A stretch of 64,000 bases of DNA from JAHFTW01 sp038046785 (GTDB lineage: Archaea > Thermoplasmatota > E2 > JACPAO01 > JAHFTW01), in the NCBI GenBank assembly GCA_038046785.1, contig JBBSVM010000001.1:1-64000 (forward strand), written 5' to 3'. A program made the translations under genes and the position numbers. Shown here one piece after another: positions 23,942-33,237 of the stretch; within the stretch, counting starts at the first letter, position 1, and each line of letters begins with the position of its first letter. Under the pieces are notes generated by a model that had not been told where the DNA came from, searched no databases, and saw only the letters and a program-made list of their open reading frames with translations.

Positions 23942-25146
23942 TGGCGCGCAAGCCCCCGACGCCGCGCAAGGTGCTGCCTGAAGCGTTTGTTCTCGGCGCT
24001 GCCCACACCCGCTTCGGCGAGGCGTGGGAGAAATCCTACCGCGACCTCATGACCGAAGCGGGCCTCGCCGCACTCCAAAACGCCCGCATCGGCGGCGACG
24101 CCATTGACGCCGTCTTCGTCGGAACCATGAGCACTGGGAAATTGGTCGGCCAGGAACACATCGCCCCGCTCCTTCTGGATGGCGCCGGGCTCGCCGACCG
24201 GCACATCCCAGCCACCCGCGTCGAAGCGGCGGGCGCCTCCGGCGGCGTCGCGTTTCGCCAGGGCGTCAACATGATTCGCAGCGGCGCTGCCGACATCGTT
24301 GTCGTGGGCGGCATCGAGAAGATGACCGACGTTTCGGATGCAGATGCCGCCGCCATCGGTTCCGCCGGCATCGACCAGGAGTGGGAACATTTCGTTGGCG
24401 CCACCGAGACCGCGCTCTGGGCGATGATGGCAAAACGCCACATGGCGGAATTCGGCACGACGCGCGAACACTTGGCTGCCGTCGCCGTGAAGAACCACGC
24501 GCACGGCGCCAAAAACCCGCTCGCGCAGTTCCGCCGCGCCATCGATGCCGCCGCCGTCCTGCGCGCTCCCATCGTCGCCGACCCGCTCGGGATGTTCGAT
24601 TGCGCTCCCATCTCCGACGGTGCCGCCTGCGTCGTCCTCGCCAGCGCTCGCATCGCCGAGGGGCGCGCCGACGCGGTGCGTGTCTCTGGCTCCGGAATGG
24701 CCTCCGATACGCTGGCTCTCCACTCGCGTGGCAGCTTGACTTCGCTTGCCGCGACCGAGCACGCCGCCCGCCGCGCCTACGCGGAAGCGGGCATCTCGAC
24801 CGCCGATGTCCAACTCGCTGAGGTCCATGACGGCACGACGATGGGCGAGCTGCTTGCCATCGAGGATCTCGGATTTGTCAAGAAAGGACAAGGCGGCCCC
24901 GCCACCTCGAGTGGTCGTACCACGTTTGGCGGCGACCTCGCCGTCATCAACCCTTCCGGCGGCCTCAAGGCGCGCGGCCACCCGGTCGGCGCCACCGGCA
25001 TCGCGCAGGTGTGCGAAGTGGTCTGGCAGCTGCGCGGCCTTGCCGGCGAGCGGCAAGTCAAGGATGCCCGCATTGGCATCACCCACAACACGGGCGGAAC
25101 CGGCGCCACCGCTGTCGTTCATGTCCTTGAGCGGAGGGAGGAGTGA
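23941..25146 (+). CDS. thiolase of the HMG-CoA synthase operon, with Gly at the nucleophile position
   Basis: A 401-residue SCP2-type archaeal thiolase, ATG overlapping the HMGCS stop, with gggaggtg just upstream. Family blocks: LGAAHTRFGEAWEKSYRDL, VGQEHIAP, VVGGIEKMTDVSDADA, GGLKARGHPVGATG (catalytic His) and ITHNTGGTGATAVVHVL. In the nucleophile loop the sequence reads TRVEAAGASGGVAF; archaeal homologues that I recall have VEAACASG, so the Cys that carries the acyl group appears replaced by Gly (codon ggc for tgc). Its expected role is acetoacetyl-CoA formation for the adjacent synthase; without Cys it may be structural, a lyase, or affected by a sequence error. Confidence 0.88.
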   Translation: MARKPPTPRKVLPEAFVLGAAHTRFGEAWEKSYRDLMTEAGLAALQNARIGGDAIDAVFVGTMSTGKLVGQEHIAPLLLDGAGLADRHIPATRVEAAGASGGVAFRQGVNMIRSGAADIVVVGGIEKMTDVSDADAAAIGSAGIDQEWEHFVGATETALWAMMAKRHMAEFGTTREHLAAVAVKNHAHGAKNPLAQFRRAIDAAAVLRAPIVADPLGMFDCAPISDGAACVVLASARIAEGRADAVRVSGSGMASDTLALHSRGSLTSLAATEHAARRAYAEAGISTADVQLAEVHDGTTMGELLAIEDLGFVKKGQGGPATSSGRTTFGGDLAVINPSGGLKARGHPVGATGIAQVCEVVWQLRGLAGERQVKDARIGITHNTGGTGATAVVHVLERREE

Positions 25147-25628
25147 TGTCGGTCCCCCGTTTCTGGAGGGAGATCCCGCAGCGTTACAACCTGCAAGCCA
25201 GCGAGTGTGGTGCCTGCTCGGGCACTTTCTTCCCGCCGCGGGAGGTCTGTCCGACCTGCCGCCGGGCATCCCTTGGCAAGATGTCGAAGGTCAAACTTTC
25301 CGGGGTCGGCACCATCGTGGAGTGGACCTGGGTGCACAAACCGGCGCCTGGGTTCGAGCTGCAGCTCCCCTACCTCGTCGCCCTCATCCAGAGCCCCGAG
25401 GGCCCCATCTTGACCGGGCAGATTGTGGATCACGATCGGGCCGAACTCACGGTGGGCTCCTCGGTGCGCGCCGTCTTCCGTCGCATCGGCCAGGACGGCG
25501 AATCGGGCGTCATCCACTACGGCACGAAATGGGTCCTCGACCCGCCCTCTGCGGCGGGGGATGGCCGCGAGATTTCCACGACACGACAGGAAAGCGCAAA
25601 AGGCGATTCCAAGCGGGGCCGACGCTAG
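25146..25628 (+). CDS. DUF35 OB-fold zinc protein of the thiolase/HMG-CoA synthase complex
   Basis: 160 residues. The N-terminal zinc ribbon has CGACSGTFFPPREVCPTC (all four cysteines), followed by an OB fold (LSGVGTIVEWTWVHKPAPGF, YLVALIQSPEGPILTG) and a polar tail. DUF35 proteins bind the CoA moiety and bridge thiolase and HMG-CoA synthase. It starts at the ATG of a TGATG overlap with the thiolase, after ggagggagga. Confidence 0.92.
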   Translation: MSVPRFWREIPQRYNLQASECGACSGTFFPPREVCPTCRRASLGKMSKVKLSGVGTIVEWTWVHKPAPGFELQLPYLVALIQSPEGPILTGQIVDHDRAELTVGSSVRAVFRRIGQDGESGVIHYGTKWVLDPPSAAGDGREISTTRQESAKGDSKRGRR

Positions 25629-25682
25629 CGACAACAACCTGTCCAGACGGCTTGAATACCCTCTGCCAAGTCAGGTGGCGTC

Positions 25683-28600
25683 ATGGGGGTGCGCGTCGCC
25701 GTCGGAGGAGCCCTCGTTGCGGTCGCCCTTCTGGGGTTCACCGTCGCCGTGCCGCAGAACGCGACGCTCGGCGTCCGCCTCCCGATTGAGGAGCTGTTCC
25801 GCGACGGTTTCACCGGAATCGACGGCGATCCGGTGGGCATCGGGGACCAGGATGTCGGGGACCTTCTGGACCGCATCGACGGCGCGGGGCTGGACCCCAA
25901 CCTGGCGCGCAACATCGACCCGCGCGCACTTGCCGATCTTCTGGATGGGTTGAGCGCCGACGAACTGCGCGCCCTCGGACTCAGCGACGAGGAGGCACGA
26001 GCACTTGCTGAACGGCTGCGCGACCCCAACCTCAGCGACGAGGAGCTTGCCGCCATCGCAGCAGGACTCGCCGCGAAAGGGCTCGCGTTCGCCAACGCCG
26101 ACGCGGATGGACGCTTCGACGCCGGGGAGGCCGCCTACCTCGACGTTGACGGCGACGGTGAAGTCTCCGCGGGTGACCTACGTCTGGGAATCCTGGCGCT
26201 TCTGCTGGGCGTGGACCGTGGCCTCAGCGATGAGGGGCGCACACTGTTTGCCGCCTACCAGGTCGCAGGTGCTGCGGGGCTGCAGCGTCCCGCAACCGCC
26301 AATGACCGCGCCAATGCGACCGCTGGCACCGCCTCCCTCACAGTTCCCGGCTACCCGAGCGACCGCGCCATCGGCCCCGCGCCCGTGGTCTGCGTCCAAC
26401 TCTACACGCCGTCACTCACCTGCCACACCCGCACGTTCGTCCAGGGTCGCATCACGAAGCAGGAGGGTTCCTACCTCTTCCTTCTGGACAGCAAGAGGAC
26501 CCCTGTCGTCGTGGAGCCGCAACCGGCGGGGCCGCGCTCCTCCGGCACCCTCACCCTCGACTTGGACAGCACGTTCTGGACCCCGGTGCCCACTTTGACC
26601 CCCGGCGACAAGCTGGTGGCGATGGACCGCAGCGACGTGAAGCTCGCGCGCGACGCGAACGGCATGCTCTGGGCGCGCGGACCGGACGGCCCCGTCACGC
26701 TCTCGCTGACCTGGGCGGTGGACCTCTCCTACTTCGATCTGCCCCCTGAACCGCAGGCGCGCTCCCAAGATGTCCCCGAAGCCCTTCGCCCCAGTTTGGA
26801 CTCGGCGACCCTCGCCATTGGTCTGCGCATCGCGGACCTGGCGGGCGCCTCGGGCCGCCCGCTCGTCCAAGGCATCGAAGCAATTGCCCGTTTCGCGCGC
26901 GGCTTCGAGTCGGGTCTTCTTCCAGACCGCGACGAACGCAGCGACGACCTGCTCGCCGTGGCGGAGTCGGCCACCGGCTGCGCACGCCACCGCGCCGAAC
27001 TCTTCACGCTCGCAGCGCAGGCACTTGGGGCCCCAGCCCGATTGGTTCTCAACGAGGCGCACGCGTTTGCCGAAGTGTTCGTCCCCAACACCGGCTGGCA
27101 CCTGGTGGACCTCGGGGCGTGCGGGAGCCTCCAAGTCAAACCGCTTGCATTGCACAAAGAAATTCTGGCATGGCACGACCTGCCCTACGCTGCGGGCGAC
27201 GCGCCGACCAGCGACGCCTCCGGGACTTCGGTCGCCACCGCCATCACCATCACCGAGTCTCCGACGCAGTTGCGCCGCAACATCGACTTCACCATCGCAG
27301 GCGAAGTGAGCAGTCCCTCCGGCGCCCTGCCCGCCGGCATCCCCATCACGTTCACGACAAACCGCACCAAAGAGTCGCCCGGAACCCCCTTCTGCTCGGC
27401 AGCGACCCAAGCGGGAGGCACCTACCGCGCGACCTGCCAGCTCGGCCCCGGAACCCCGGCCGGATCCTTGCAGCTCGTTGCCCGCCTTGCTCCTGCCGTC
27501 GTCGCAGGAGCGCCCAGCCTTCCCTCTTATTCCGACCCGCCGTTCACGCTGCAGAAGGCCACCTCCCTCAGCATCAGCGGACCGACGCGCACCTCCGCCG
27601 ACGTCCTTGGCGCCTACACCGTTTCCGTCGTGGACGAAGACGGCGCCCCCGTGGCTGAGCGCACCATCACCCTCACCGTGGATGGCAACACCACCCTGAC
27701 GCGCAGCACCGACGCCACCGGGCGGGCGCGCTTCACCTTCGCCGTCGCCGTCGGCGGCCACACCTTGGCGGCCCGATTCTCCGGCGACGACACCTACGAC
27801 GCCTCGGCCAGCTCGTTTGGTTTCCAGGCGGTGACGGCGCGGCTCTCCCTCAGTGTGGATCCGGTTGCGCTCGATGCGGGCCGGCTCGAAGTGGGCGGTC
27901 TGCTGGTTCCCACCTCGGGCTCCGCGTCGGGACGGCCGATGCGTCTCGTCTGGAACCCCACGCCGGACGCGGAAGAAATTCTCACAGTCACGACTACCAC
28001 GGGCGGAGCGTTCCGCGCCGTGTTTGCCACGCCCGCCTCGCCCGGGCCCGGCCTGGTCGCGGTGCGCGCCCCCGATGGCCTCGGCGTGGACGTCGCCTTC
28101 GCCCGCGCACTCGACCTGCAGGCGCGCCTCGACGTCCCCGAACGTTGGGCCACCGGGCAGGCCATCCCCGTCCGCGTCGAGGTTGAATCGGGCAATGAGC
28201 CGGTTCCCCTGCGCATCCTGCTGGACGGCGGCATCGCCGCCGTCGTCACCGCCGCCCCCGACGAGCCGGGCCGCGCCCTTGTGCTTGCCCCGGCGGGGTC
28301 CCACATCCTCCACCTCGAAGCGGGCGAAGGGGTCCGACTGTCCGCGCAGCCGGTTCAGGTTGTTGTCGGTGCCGCCGCGATTCTCCTGCAACCGACGGCT
28401 GCCACAGCGCCCGGGGGATCACTCGAGCTGCGCGGGACGTTGACCTTCGACGGTGCCCCCATTGCTGGAGCTCTGCGCGCCCGCATCCTCGACCAATCCT
28501 TCGACGGGTCGGCCGGTTCCGACGGAGCGTTCGTCCTGCGCCTCCTGCTGCCCAGCGATGCTCCCCCCGGTGAGGCAACGCTGACGCTCGAAGCGCCCGA

Positions 28601-29528
28601 CCTTGGACTGCAACAGACGGCAACCCTGCTTGTCCGGCGACCCGCCAACCTCGCCATCGAAGCGCCTGGCCTCAGCCTTTACGCATTCGGCTCAACGCCG
28701 ATGACCGTGCGCGGCGAAGGCAAAGTGACCGTGCGCGCCGACGGCGAACCTCTCGGCTCCGGTGGCCGCATCGAACTCCCCAGCAGCACCTTCCTCATCC
28801 GCTGGATTGACGTGGAAGCGAAGGCCGAACCCTCCTCGCCCGGCTTGGCCCCCGCGTCGGCGCAGCTCACCGTCGTTGTGGTCAACCCCGCAGCCCTTCT
28901 CGTCCTCCCCCTCCTCTTCATCGCCGTGCTCTGGTTTGCCATCCGCACCGGTCGCTCGCTGCAGTCGCGTCGCGCCCACCGCAGCCGCTTCCTTCCGCCG
29001 CGCCCCGCCTCGTCCATTCGAATCATCGAGCCGCAACTTCCGGAGCGCGCGCCCTTCGCATTCGATCCCCGCCTCGACCGCGACCTCGTCGTGCGCATGC
29101 CCAACAAGGGTCCCTGGCGCGTTGTGGACGGCCTCGGACGCGCGGTGCGCATGCGCCAGGACGGCCGCCAGGTCACGATTGCGCTCGCCCCGCTGCCGTT
29201 CGGCCCCGTCACTCTGTTCTTCGACGATGGCCGGCGCCGCCTACGCCTGGACATCACGCTGGGCGACCTGCGCGACGCTCTCGATGCTGCCACGGTCCAG
29301 CTCATGACCCGCATCGGAGCCGACGCCACCTGGCCTTTGACCCTCGAACGGTTGGAAACCGGACTGCGAACGCGCGACGCCCGTCTGGAGGACGCGGTGC
29401 GCGTTCGGGATGCCGCGGAGCGAGCGCTCTACGATCCGGACGGCTGCAACCGTGACCGATTCCACTCCTTCTTCGAAGCGCTCGACGAAGCCCAAATGCC
29501 CGCCAAACCGGGCAGGAGGCGCGCTTGA
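25683..29528 (+). CDS. large membrane-anchored transglutaminase-like/Ig-like surface protein
   Basis: 1281 residues. A signal peptide or anchor (residues ~1-22) leads an exported region; residues ~138-172 hold calcium-loop-like motifs (DADGRFDAGEA and YLDVDGDGEVSAGDLRL). A transglutaminase-like core follows with Cys ~433 (ATGCARHRAELF), His ~460 (NEAHAFAEVFV) and Asp ~476 (GWHLVDLGA). Several Ig-like/beta-sandwich repeats fill residues ~520-1050, then a membrane helix (LLVLPLLFIAVLWFAI, ~1070-1090) and a ~190-residue basic cytoplasmic domain. It heads a five-gene unit with MoxR and DUF58 genes, an association widely seen in bacteria. It may process or cross-link envelope proteins; the substrate is unknown. 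Confidence 0.85.
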   Translation: MGVRVAVGGALVAVALLGFTVAVPQNATLGVRLPIEELFRDGFTGIDGDPVGIGDQDVGDLLDRIDGAGLDPNLARNIDPRALADLLDGLSADELRALGLSDEEARALAERLRDPNLSDEELAAIAAGLAAKGLAFANADADGRFDAGEAAYLDVDGDGEVSAGDLRLGILALLLGVDRGLSDEGRTLFAAYQVAGAAGLQRPATANDRANATAGTASLTVPGYPSDRAIGPAPVVCVQLYTPSLTCHTRTFVQGRITKQEGSYLFLLDSKRTPVVVEPQPAGPRSSGTLTLDLDSTFWTPVPTLTPGDKLVAMDRSDVKLARDANGMLWARGPDGPVTLSLTWAVDLSYFDLPPEPQARSQDVPEALRPSLDSATLAIGLRIADLAGASGRPLVQGIEAIARFARGFESGLLPDRDERSDDLLAVAESATGCARHRAELFTLAAQALGAPARLVLNEAHAFAEVFVPNTGWHLVDLGACGSLQVKPLALHKEILAWHDLPYAAGDAPTSDASGTSVATAITITESPTQLRRNIDFTIAGEVSSPSGALPAGIPITFTTNRTKESPGTPFCSAATQAGGTYRATCQLGPGTPAGSLQLVARLAPAVVAGAPSLPSYSDPPFTLQKATSLSISGPTRTSADVLGAYTVSVVDEDGAPVAERTITLTVDGNTTLTRSTDATGRARFTFAVAVGGHTLAARFSGDDTYDASASSFGFQAVTARLSLSVDPVALDAGRLEVGGLLVPTSGSASGRPMRLVWNPTPDAEEILTVTTTTGGAFRAVFATPASPGPGLVAVRAPDGLGVDVAFARALDLQARLDVPERWATGQAIPVRVEVESGNEPVPLRILLDGGIAAVVTAAPDEPGRALVLAPAGSHILHLEAGEGVRLSAQPVQVVVGAAAILLQPTAATAPGGSLELRGTLTFDGAPIAGALRARILDQSFDGSAGSDGAFVLRLLLPSDAPPGEATLTLEAPDLGLQQTATLLVRRPANLAIEAPGLSLYAFGSTPMTVRGEGKVTVRADGEPLGSGGRIELPSSTFLIRWIDVEAKAEPSSPGLAPASAQLTVVVVNPAALLVLPLLFIAVLWFAIRTGRSLQSRRAHRSRFLPPRPASSIRIIEPQLPERAPFAFDPRLDRDLVVRMPNKGPWRVVDGLGRAVRMRQDGRQVTIALAPLPFGPVTLFFDDGRRRLRLDITLGDLRDALDAATVQLMTRIGADATWPLTLERLETGLRTRDARLEDAVRVRDAAERALYDPDGCNRDRFHSFFEALDEAQMPAKPGRRRA

Positions 29529-30985
29529 GCTCCACCGCCGCGCAACGCTCTCCCGCCCTCCCCGTGGCGTTTGCCTGCACCGCCTTCGTCGCAGGACTTG
29601 CCCTGTACGGCCTGTTTGTTGCGCACGTGTTGAGCCTTGGCGCCGCCATCGTCGAACAGCCCATCGAGTCCGCCGAGGCGTCGGGGCCGGTGGCTGCAGG
29701 TGCTGCTGGGACGATCCTCCTCCTGCTTTCCGGCTGTGCGGCTCTCCACCCTGCTCTGCGCGACCAACGCCTGGCGCCGCTTGCCGGATTGGGCTGGCCC
29801 CTCGCCCTGGGAGCCATCGCCGGCGCCGCCGTCTTCAAGGTCGGCGCGGCGGCGTTCTTCCTCTCCGCCGCTCTCGCTCTGCCTGGTTTCGTCACCGCCG
29901 CCCTCGCCACCACGGTGCCTCCCGCCCCCCGCCCCGGGCTGGCTCGTTTCCTGGCCCGCAGCTGGATGACGACCGGAACGGTGGCCGGCTTCGCTCTGGC
30001 CGCCGCTGTCGGCCTCCAGCCCTTGGAACAGGCGCTGCCCCACATCCCGTGGGCTTCGGTCGTCTTTGGCCTCATCCTTCTGACCCTCCTGCAGTCCGCC
30101 GCGCGCTATGTCGCGCGTCACGGCGGTGAGCCCTCCGGCCTGGCGCGCGACCATCAGCAGGTCAGGCACCCGCACGAAACCGACGCCATCCGCGCCGTCG
30201 CGGAGCCTCTGCACGCCTACATCGAAGAGGGCCGCGCGCCGGACGACTACGTGCGGCTGGCCGAGCGGCTCGACGGCGGGCGCGGCCACGCCATCCCCAC
30301 CCCGCCGCCCTCCGACTCCGGGAGACCCGCTTTGCCCGTCAGTTTGGCCGCTCTTGTCGCAACCCTCCAGGCCGCGGCCCTTGCAGTTCCCGCCCTTCTT
30401 CTTCCCACCCTTGGACCGGGGCTTGGGCTTCTCCTCTTCGGGCTGGCGCTTCCGTTTGCGCGCTCCAACCTTGCGCCGCGACAGGAACCCGCTTCACGCG
30501 CCGCGTGGTTCGCCTCCGCAGTCACCATGGCACTTGGCGGCGCTCTTTTGGTGATTGCGCTGGCGCCGCACGGCAGCACGATGGGGTTGCTCCTTGGCGC
30601 ACCTTCCCTGTTCCTCACCCTGGCGATGCTGCGCCGCCGGCGCCGCCCCGACAATCTCGCCGCCCTGCGCCGCGCGCACGCTGAACTCCTCGCCCAGCGC
30701 AGCCGGCGCCAGGTGCGCGCCGGCCTGGTGGTTGCCGCCAGCGCTGCTGCCGCACCGGTGGCGCAGCTGCTTGCTCGCCTCCTGCTGGGATTGGAGAGTC
30801 CCGCCATCCCGGTCGAAGGATTGGCCGTCGTGGCGCTTTCCGGCCTTCTCTTCTCGCTTGCCGCCCTCGCGTCGGGCCCCGCCGCCCGCCGCCACCGCGC
30901 CGCCGCCCAAGCCGCCCAAGAGGAGCAGGTGGCCCAGCGGCGCAACGCACACCTCACATTCTTGGAGAACTTGGAGTTGACTTGA
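29525..30985 (+). CDS. polytopic membrane protein of the MoxR/DUF58 operon
   Basis: 486 residues from a TTG overlapping the previous stop, preceded by aggagg. It has about ten hydrophobic segments in two blocks (residues ~10-200 and ~275-445), separated by a charged ~70-residue cytoplasmic-type loop, and ends in a helical, Gln/Ala-rich tail. It is not recognisable as a known family. The tight overlap with both neighbours suggests it forms a membrane complex with the transglutaminase-like and MoxR/DUF58 proteins. Confidence 0.7.
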   Translation: MSSTAAQRSPALPVAFACTAFVAGLALYGLFVAHVLSLGAAIVEQPIESAEASGPVAAGAAGTILLLLSGCAALHPALRDQRLAPLAGLGWPLALGAIAGAAVFKVGAAAFFLSAALALPGFVTAALATTVPPAPRPGLARFLARSWMTTGTVAGFALAAAVGLQPLEQALPHIPWASVVFGLILLTLLQSAARYVARHGGEPSGLARDHQQVRHPHETDAIRAVAEPLHAYIEEGRAPDDYVRLAERLDGGRGHAIPTPPPSDSGRPALPVSLAALVATLQAAALAVPALLLPTLGPGLGLLLFGLALPFARSNLAPRQEPASRAAWFASAVTMALGGALLVIALAPHGSTMGLLLGAPSLFLTLAMLRRRRRPDNLAALRRAHAELLAQRSRRQVRAGLVVAASAAAAPVAQLLARLLLGLESPAIPVEGLAVVALSGLLFSLAALASGPAARRHRAAAQAAQEEQVAQRRNAHLTFLENLELT

Positions 30986-31950
30986 TGGCACGACAAGGTG
31001 TTGACGCAGTGTTGGACACGGTGGCCCGCTACGTGGTGGGGAACCGACGCATCCTGGAGAAGGTCCTGGCGGGGGCGATTGCAAATGGCCACATCCTGTT
31101 CGAGGACTACCCCGGCCTGGGCAAGACGCTCCTGGTGAAGGTGTTCAGCCGCGCCCTCGGGCTCGAGTCGCGCCGCATCCAGTTCACCCCCGACATGCTG
31201 CCCGCCGACATCATGGGCAGCAAAATCTGGAACCCGACGACGCGCCAGTTCGAGCTGTTCAAGGGGCCCATCTTCACCTCGCTCGTCCTTGCCGACGAGA
31301 TCAACCGCGCTCCGCCCAAGACGCAGTCGGCGCTGCTTGAGGCGATGGAAGAGCGCCAGGTCACCATCGAAGGGCAGACCATCCCCATCTCCGCCCCCTT
31401 CTTCGTCCTCGCGACGCAGAACCCCATCGAGCAGGAGGGCACCTACCCGCTGCCTGAGGCGCAGATGGACCGCTTCCTCATGCGGCTCTCGACCGGCTAC
31501 CCGGCCGACATGGGCGCCGAAAAAGAGATTCTGCGTCGCCGCATCGCCTGGCACGCCGAAGACCCGACCCAGACCGTGCCCGCCGTCTGTGACGCCAAGA
31601 CCTTCCGCGGCTGGCAGGCGCATGTCGAGAAGGAGATCTTCGTGCACGACGCGCTGCTGGAATACATGGCGACGTTGGTGCGCAAGCTGCGCGAGCACCC
31701 CAAGGTCGAAGTGGGCCCGTCGCCGCGCGGAGCGCTGGCGCTGCTGCGTGTGAGCCGTGCCCTCGCCTTCGTGCGGGGCCGCAGCTACGTCCTGCCCGAC
31801 GACGTCGTGGAGATTGCGCAGGATGTCCTCGCCCACCGCACCATCATCGAGGTGGACCAAGCCCTGGAAGGCGTCACCGGAGCAGTCATCGTGGCCGAAG
31901 TGGTGCGCAGCGTGACGCCGCCCCCTCGCACCACCGTGGTGGCCCGCTAA
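30985..31950 (+). CDS. MoxR-family AAA+ ATPase
   Basis: 321 residues with Walker A EDYPGLGKTLLV (residues ~40-50), Walker B LVLADEINRAPPKTQSALLEAMEE, sensor-type VLATQNPIEQEGTYPLPEAQ (the MoxR signature) and a C-terminal lid domain. MoxR ATPases are chaperone-like and remodel or activate partner proteins, usually together with DUF58/VWA proteins. The start ATG sits in a TGATG overlap with the membrane protein upstream; the DUF58 gene begins the base after the stop. Confidence 0.95.
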   Translation: MARQGVDAVLDTVARYVVGNRRILEKVLAGAIANGHILFEDYPGLGKTLLVKVFSRALGLESRRIQFTPDMLPADIMGSKIWNPTTRQFELFKGPIFTSLVLADEINRAPPKTQSALLEAMEERQVTIEGQTIPISAPFFVLATQNPIEQEGTYPLPEAQMDRFLMRLSTGYPADMGAEKEILRRRIAWHAEDPTQTVPAVCDAKTFRGWQAHVEKEIFVHDALLEYMATLVRKLREHPKVEVGPSPRGALALLRVSRALAFVRGRSYVLPDDVVEIAQDVLAHRTIIEVDQALEGVTGAVIVAEVVRSVTPPPRTTVVAR

Positions 31951-33237
31951 ATGGGACTCGGACGACCATCAGCATCGTTGGTCTGGCTGGGTGGCGTGCT
32001 CGCCGCATCGGCCGTTGCCGCGGGCAACCTCGCGGTGCTGGGGCTCGCTTTTCTGCCGCTTGGGCTGGCCGTCGCCGCCGCCGTGGGTCCGCGCGCCCGC
32101 GTCGTCGAAGCGCACGTGGAACAGATTCCCGAGCGCGCCGTCGTCGGGCAAACGGTGGAGATGGTGGCTCGCCTCAAGGTCGCTGGGCGCGGGCCGCTCC
32201 ACCTGCGCGTGCTCCTGCCCGACAGCTACCGCCTGGTGGAGGGCCGCTCCGTGCACCACAGCTGGGTGTCGGAGGCCGGCGAGCGCGTGCTGCGATTTTC
32301 TGCGGCGTGCGACCAGCGCGGCGTCCAATCCATCGGCCCCGTCGAAGCGGAAGCGCCCTCCGCCTGGCTGCTCGGAGGCTCGACCCGCAACCGCCACGGT
32401 TCTGCCAGCCTGGTGCGCATCGACCCGGTCGCCTCCCGCCTGCGCGACGTTCCGGCATCCCGGACGCGAGCGCGCAGCCCGATGGCGGAGCTGGACGTGA
32501 GCCCGACCGGCATCCTCACCTCGCAGTTCCAGGACATCCGCCCCTACGTGCGCGGCGACCCGCACCGCAGCATCAACTGGAAGGCCTCGGCTCGGCGCAG
32601 CGCTCTCCACCAGGACTTGAGCCTCTATGTCAACGATTACGAACGCGAAGGGCGGCGCCAAGTCTGGGTGTTCCTCGACGCCCGCCCCGACCGCGTCGGC
32701 ACCAGTCTCGACAATGCCCTCGAACGACGCATCGAGGCGGCCCTCGCCCTCACCTCGACTCACCTGCGGCGCGGCTTCAGCGTCGGCCTCACCCTCTACA
32801 ACGTTGCGCTGGACGGCACCCCGTACCCGGACTCCTCAGGCCGCCAGAGCCGCCGCATTCTCGAACTGGTCGCGAGCCTCCCCCGCCCGCCCGGCCCCGC
32901 GACACGCCTTGGCGAGGCGGTCAAATCGGTGCGCGGCCACCTCCACCGCGCCCGGACCGTCGCCTACGTCGTCACGACCCTGCAAGGGGGAGAGGACGAG
33001 GATCTGCGCGTCCTGCGCACAATGCTGGCGCGCCGCCGCGGCCGCCCCCCCATCGCCGTCGTCCATGTCGACCCGGCGAACCTCCTGCCCGATGCCCAAC
33101 GCAACGGCCTCGGGCGCACCCTTACCCTTCTGCAGAACCCCCACCTGGACGCCGTGCGCGCCACCGGCCTGCGCGCCATCCGCTTCGACCCCAAGTCGCA
33201 AAGCCTCGCCACCCTCGTGCGGAGGTTGAGCGCATGA
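31951..33237 (+). CDS. DUF58-domain protein (MoxR partner)
   Basis: 428 residues. Two N-terminal membrane helices (residues ~8-50) are followed by a beta-rich region and the DUF58 core: QFQDIRPYVRGDPHRSINWK is the family signature, followed by a VWA-like fold (RRQVWVFLDARPDRVGTSL). The DxS-type MIDAS residues of true VWA domains are not clear. It starts immediately after moxR and its stop overlaps the next gene (ATGA). In bacteria, MoxR-DUF58-transglutaminase sets are conserved, but the chemistry is not established. Confidence 0.9.
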   Translation: MGLGRPSASLVWLGGVLAASAVAAGNLAVLGLAFLPLGLAVAAAVGPRARVVEAHVEQIPERAVVGQTVEMVARLKVAGRGPLHLRVLLPDSYRLVEGRSVHHSWVSEAGERVLRFSAACDQRGVQSIGPVEAEAPSAWLLGGSTRNRHGSASLVRIDPVASRLRDVPASRTRARSPMAELDVSPTGILTSQFQDIRPYVRGDPHRSINWKASARRSALHQDLSLYVNDYEREGRRQVWVFLDARPDRVGTSLDNALERRIEAALALTSTHLRRGFSVGLTLYNVALDGTPYPDSSGRQSRRILELVASLPRPPGPATRLGEAVKSVRGHLHRARTVAYVVTTLQGGEDEDLRVLRTMLARRRGRPPIAVVHVDPANLLPDAQRNGLGRTLTLLQNPHLDAVRATGLRAIRFDPKSQSLATLVRRLSA

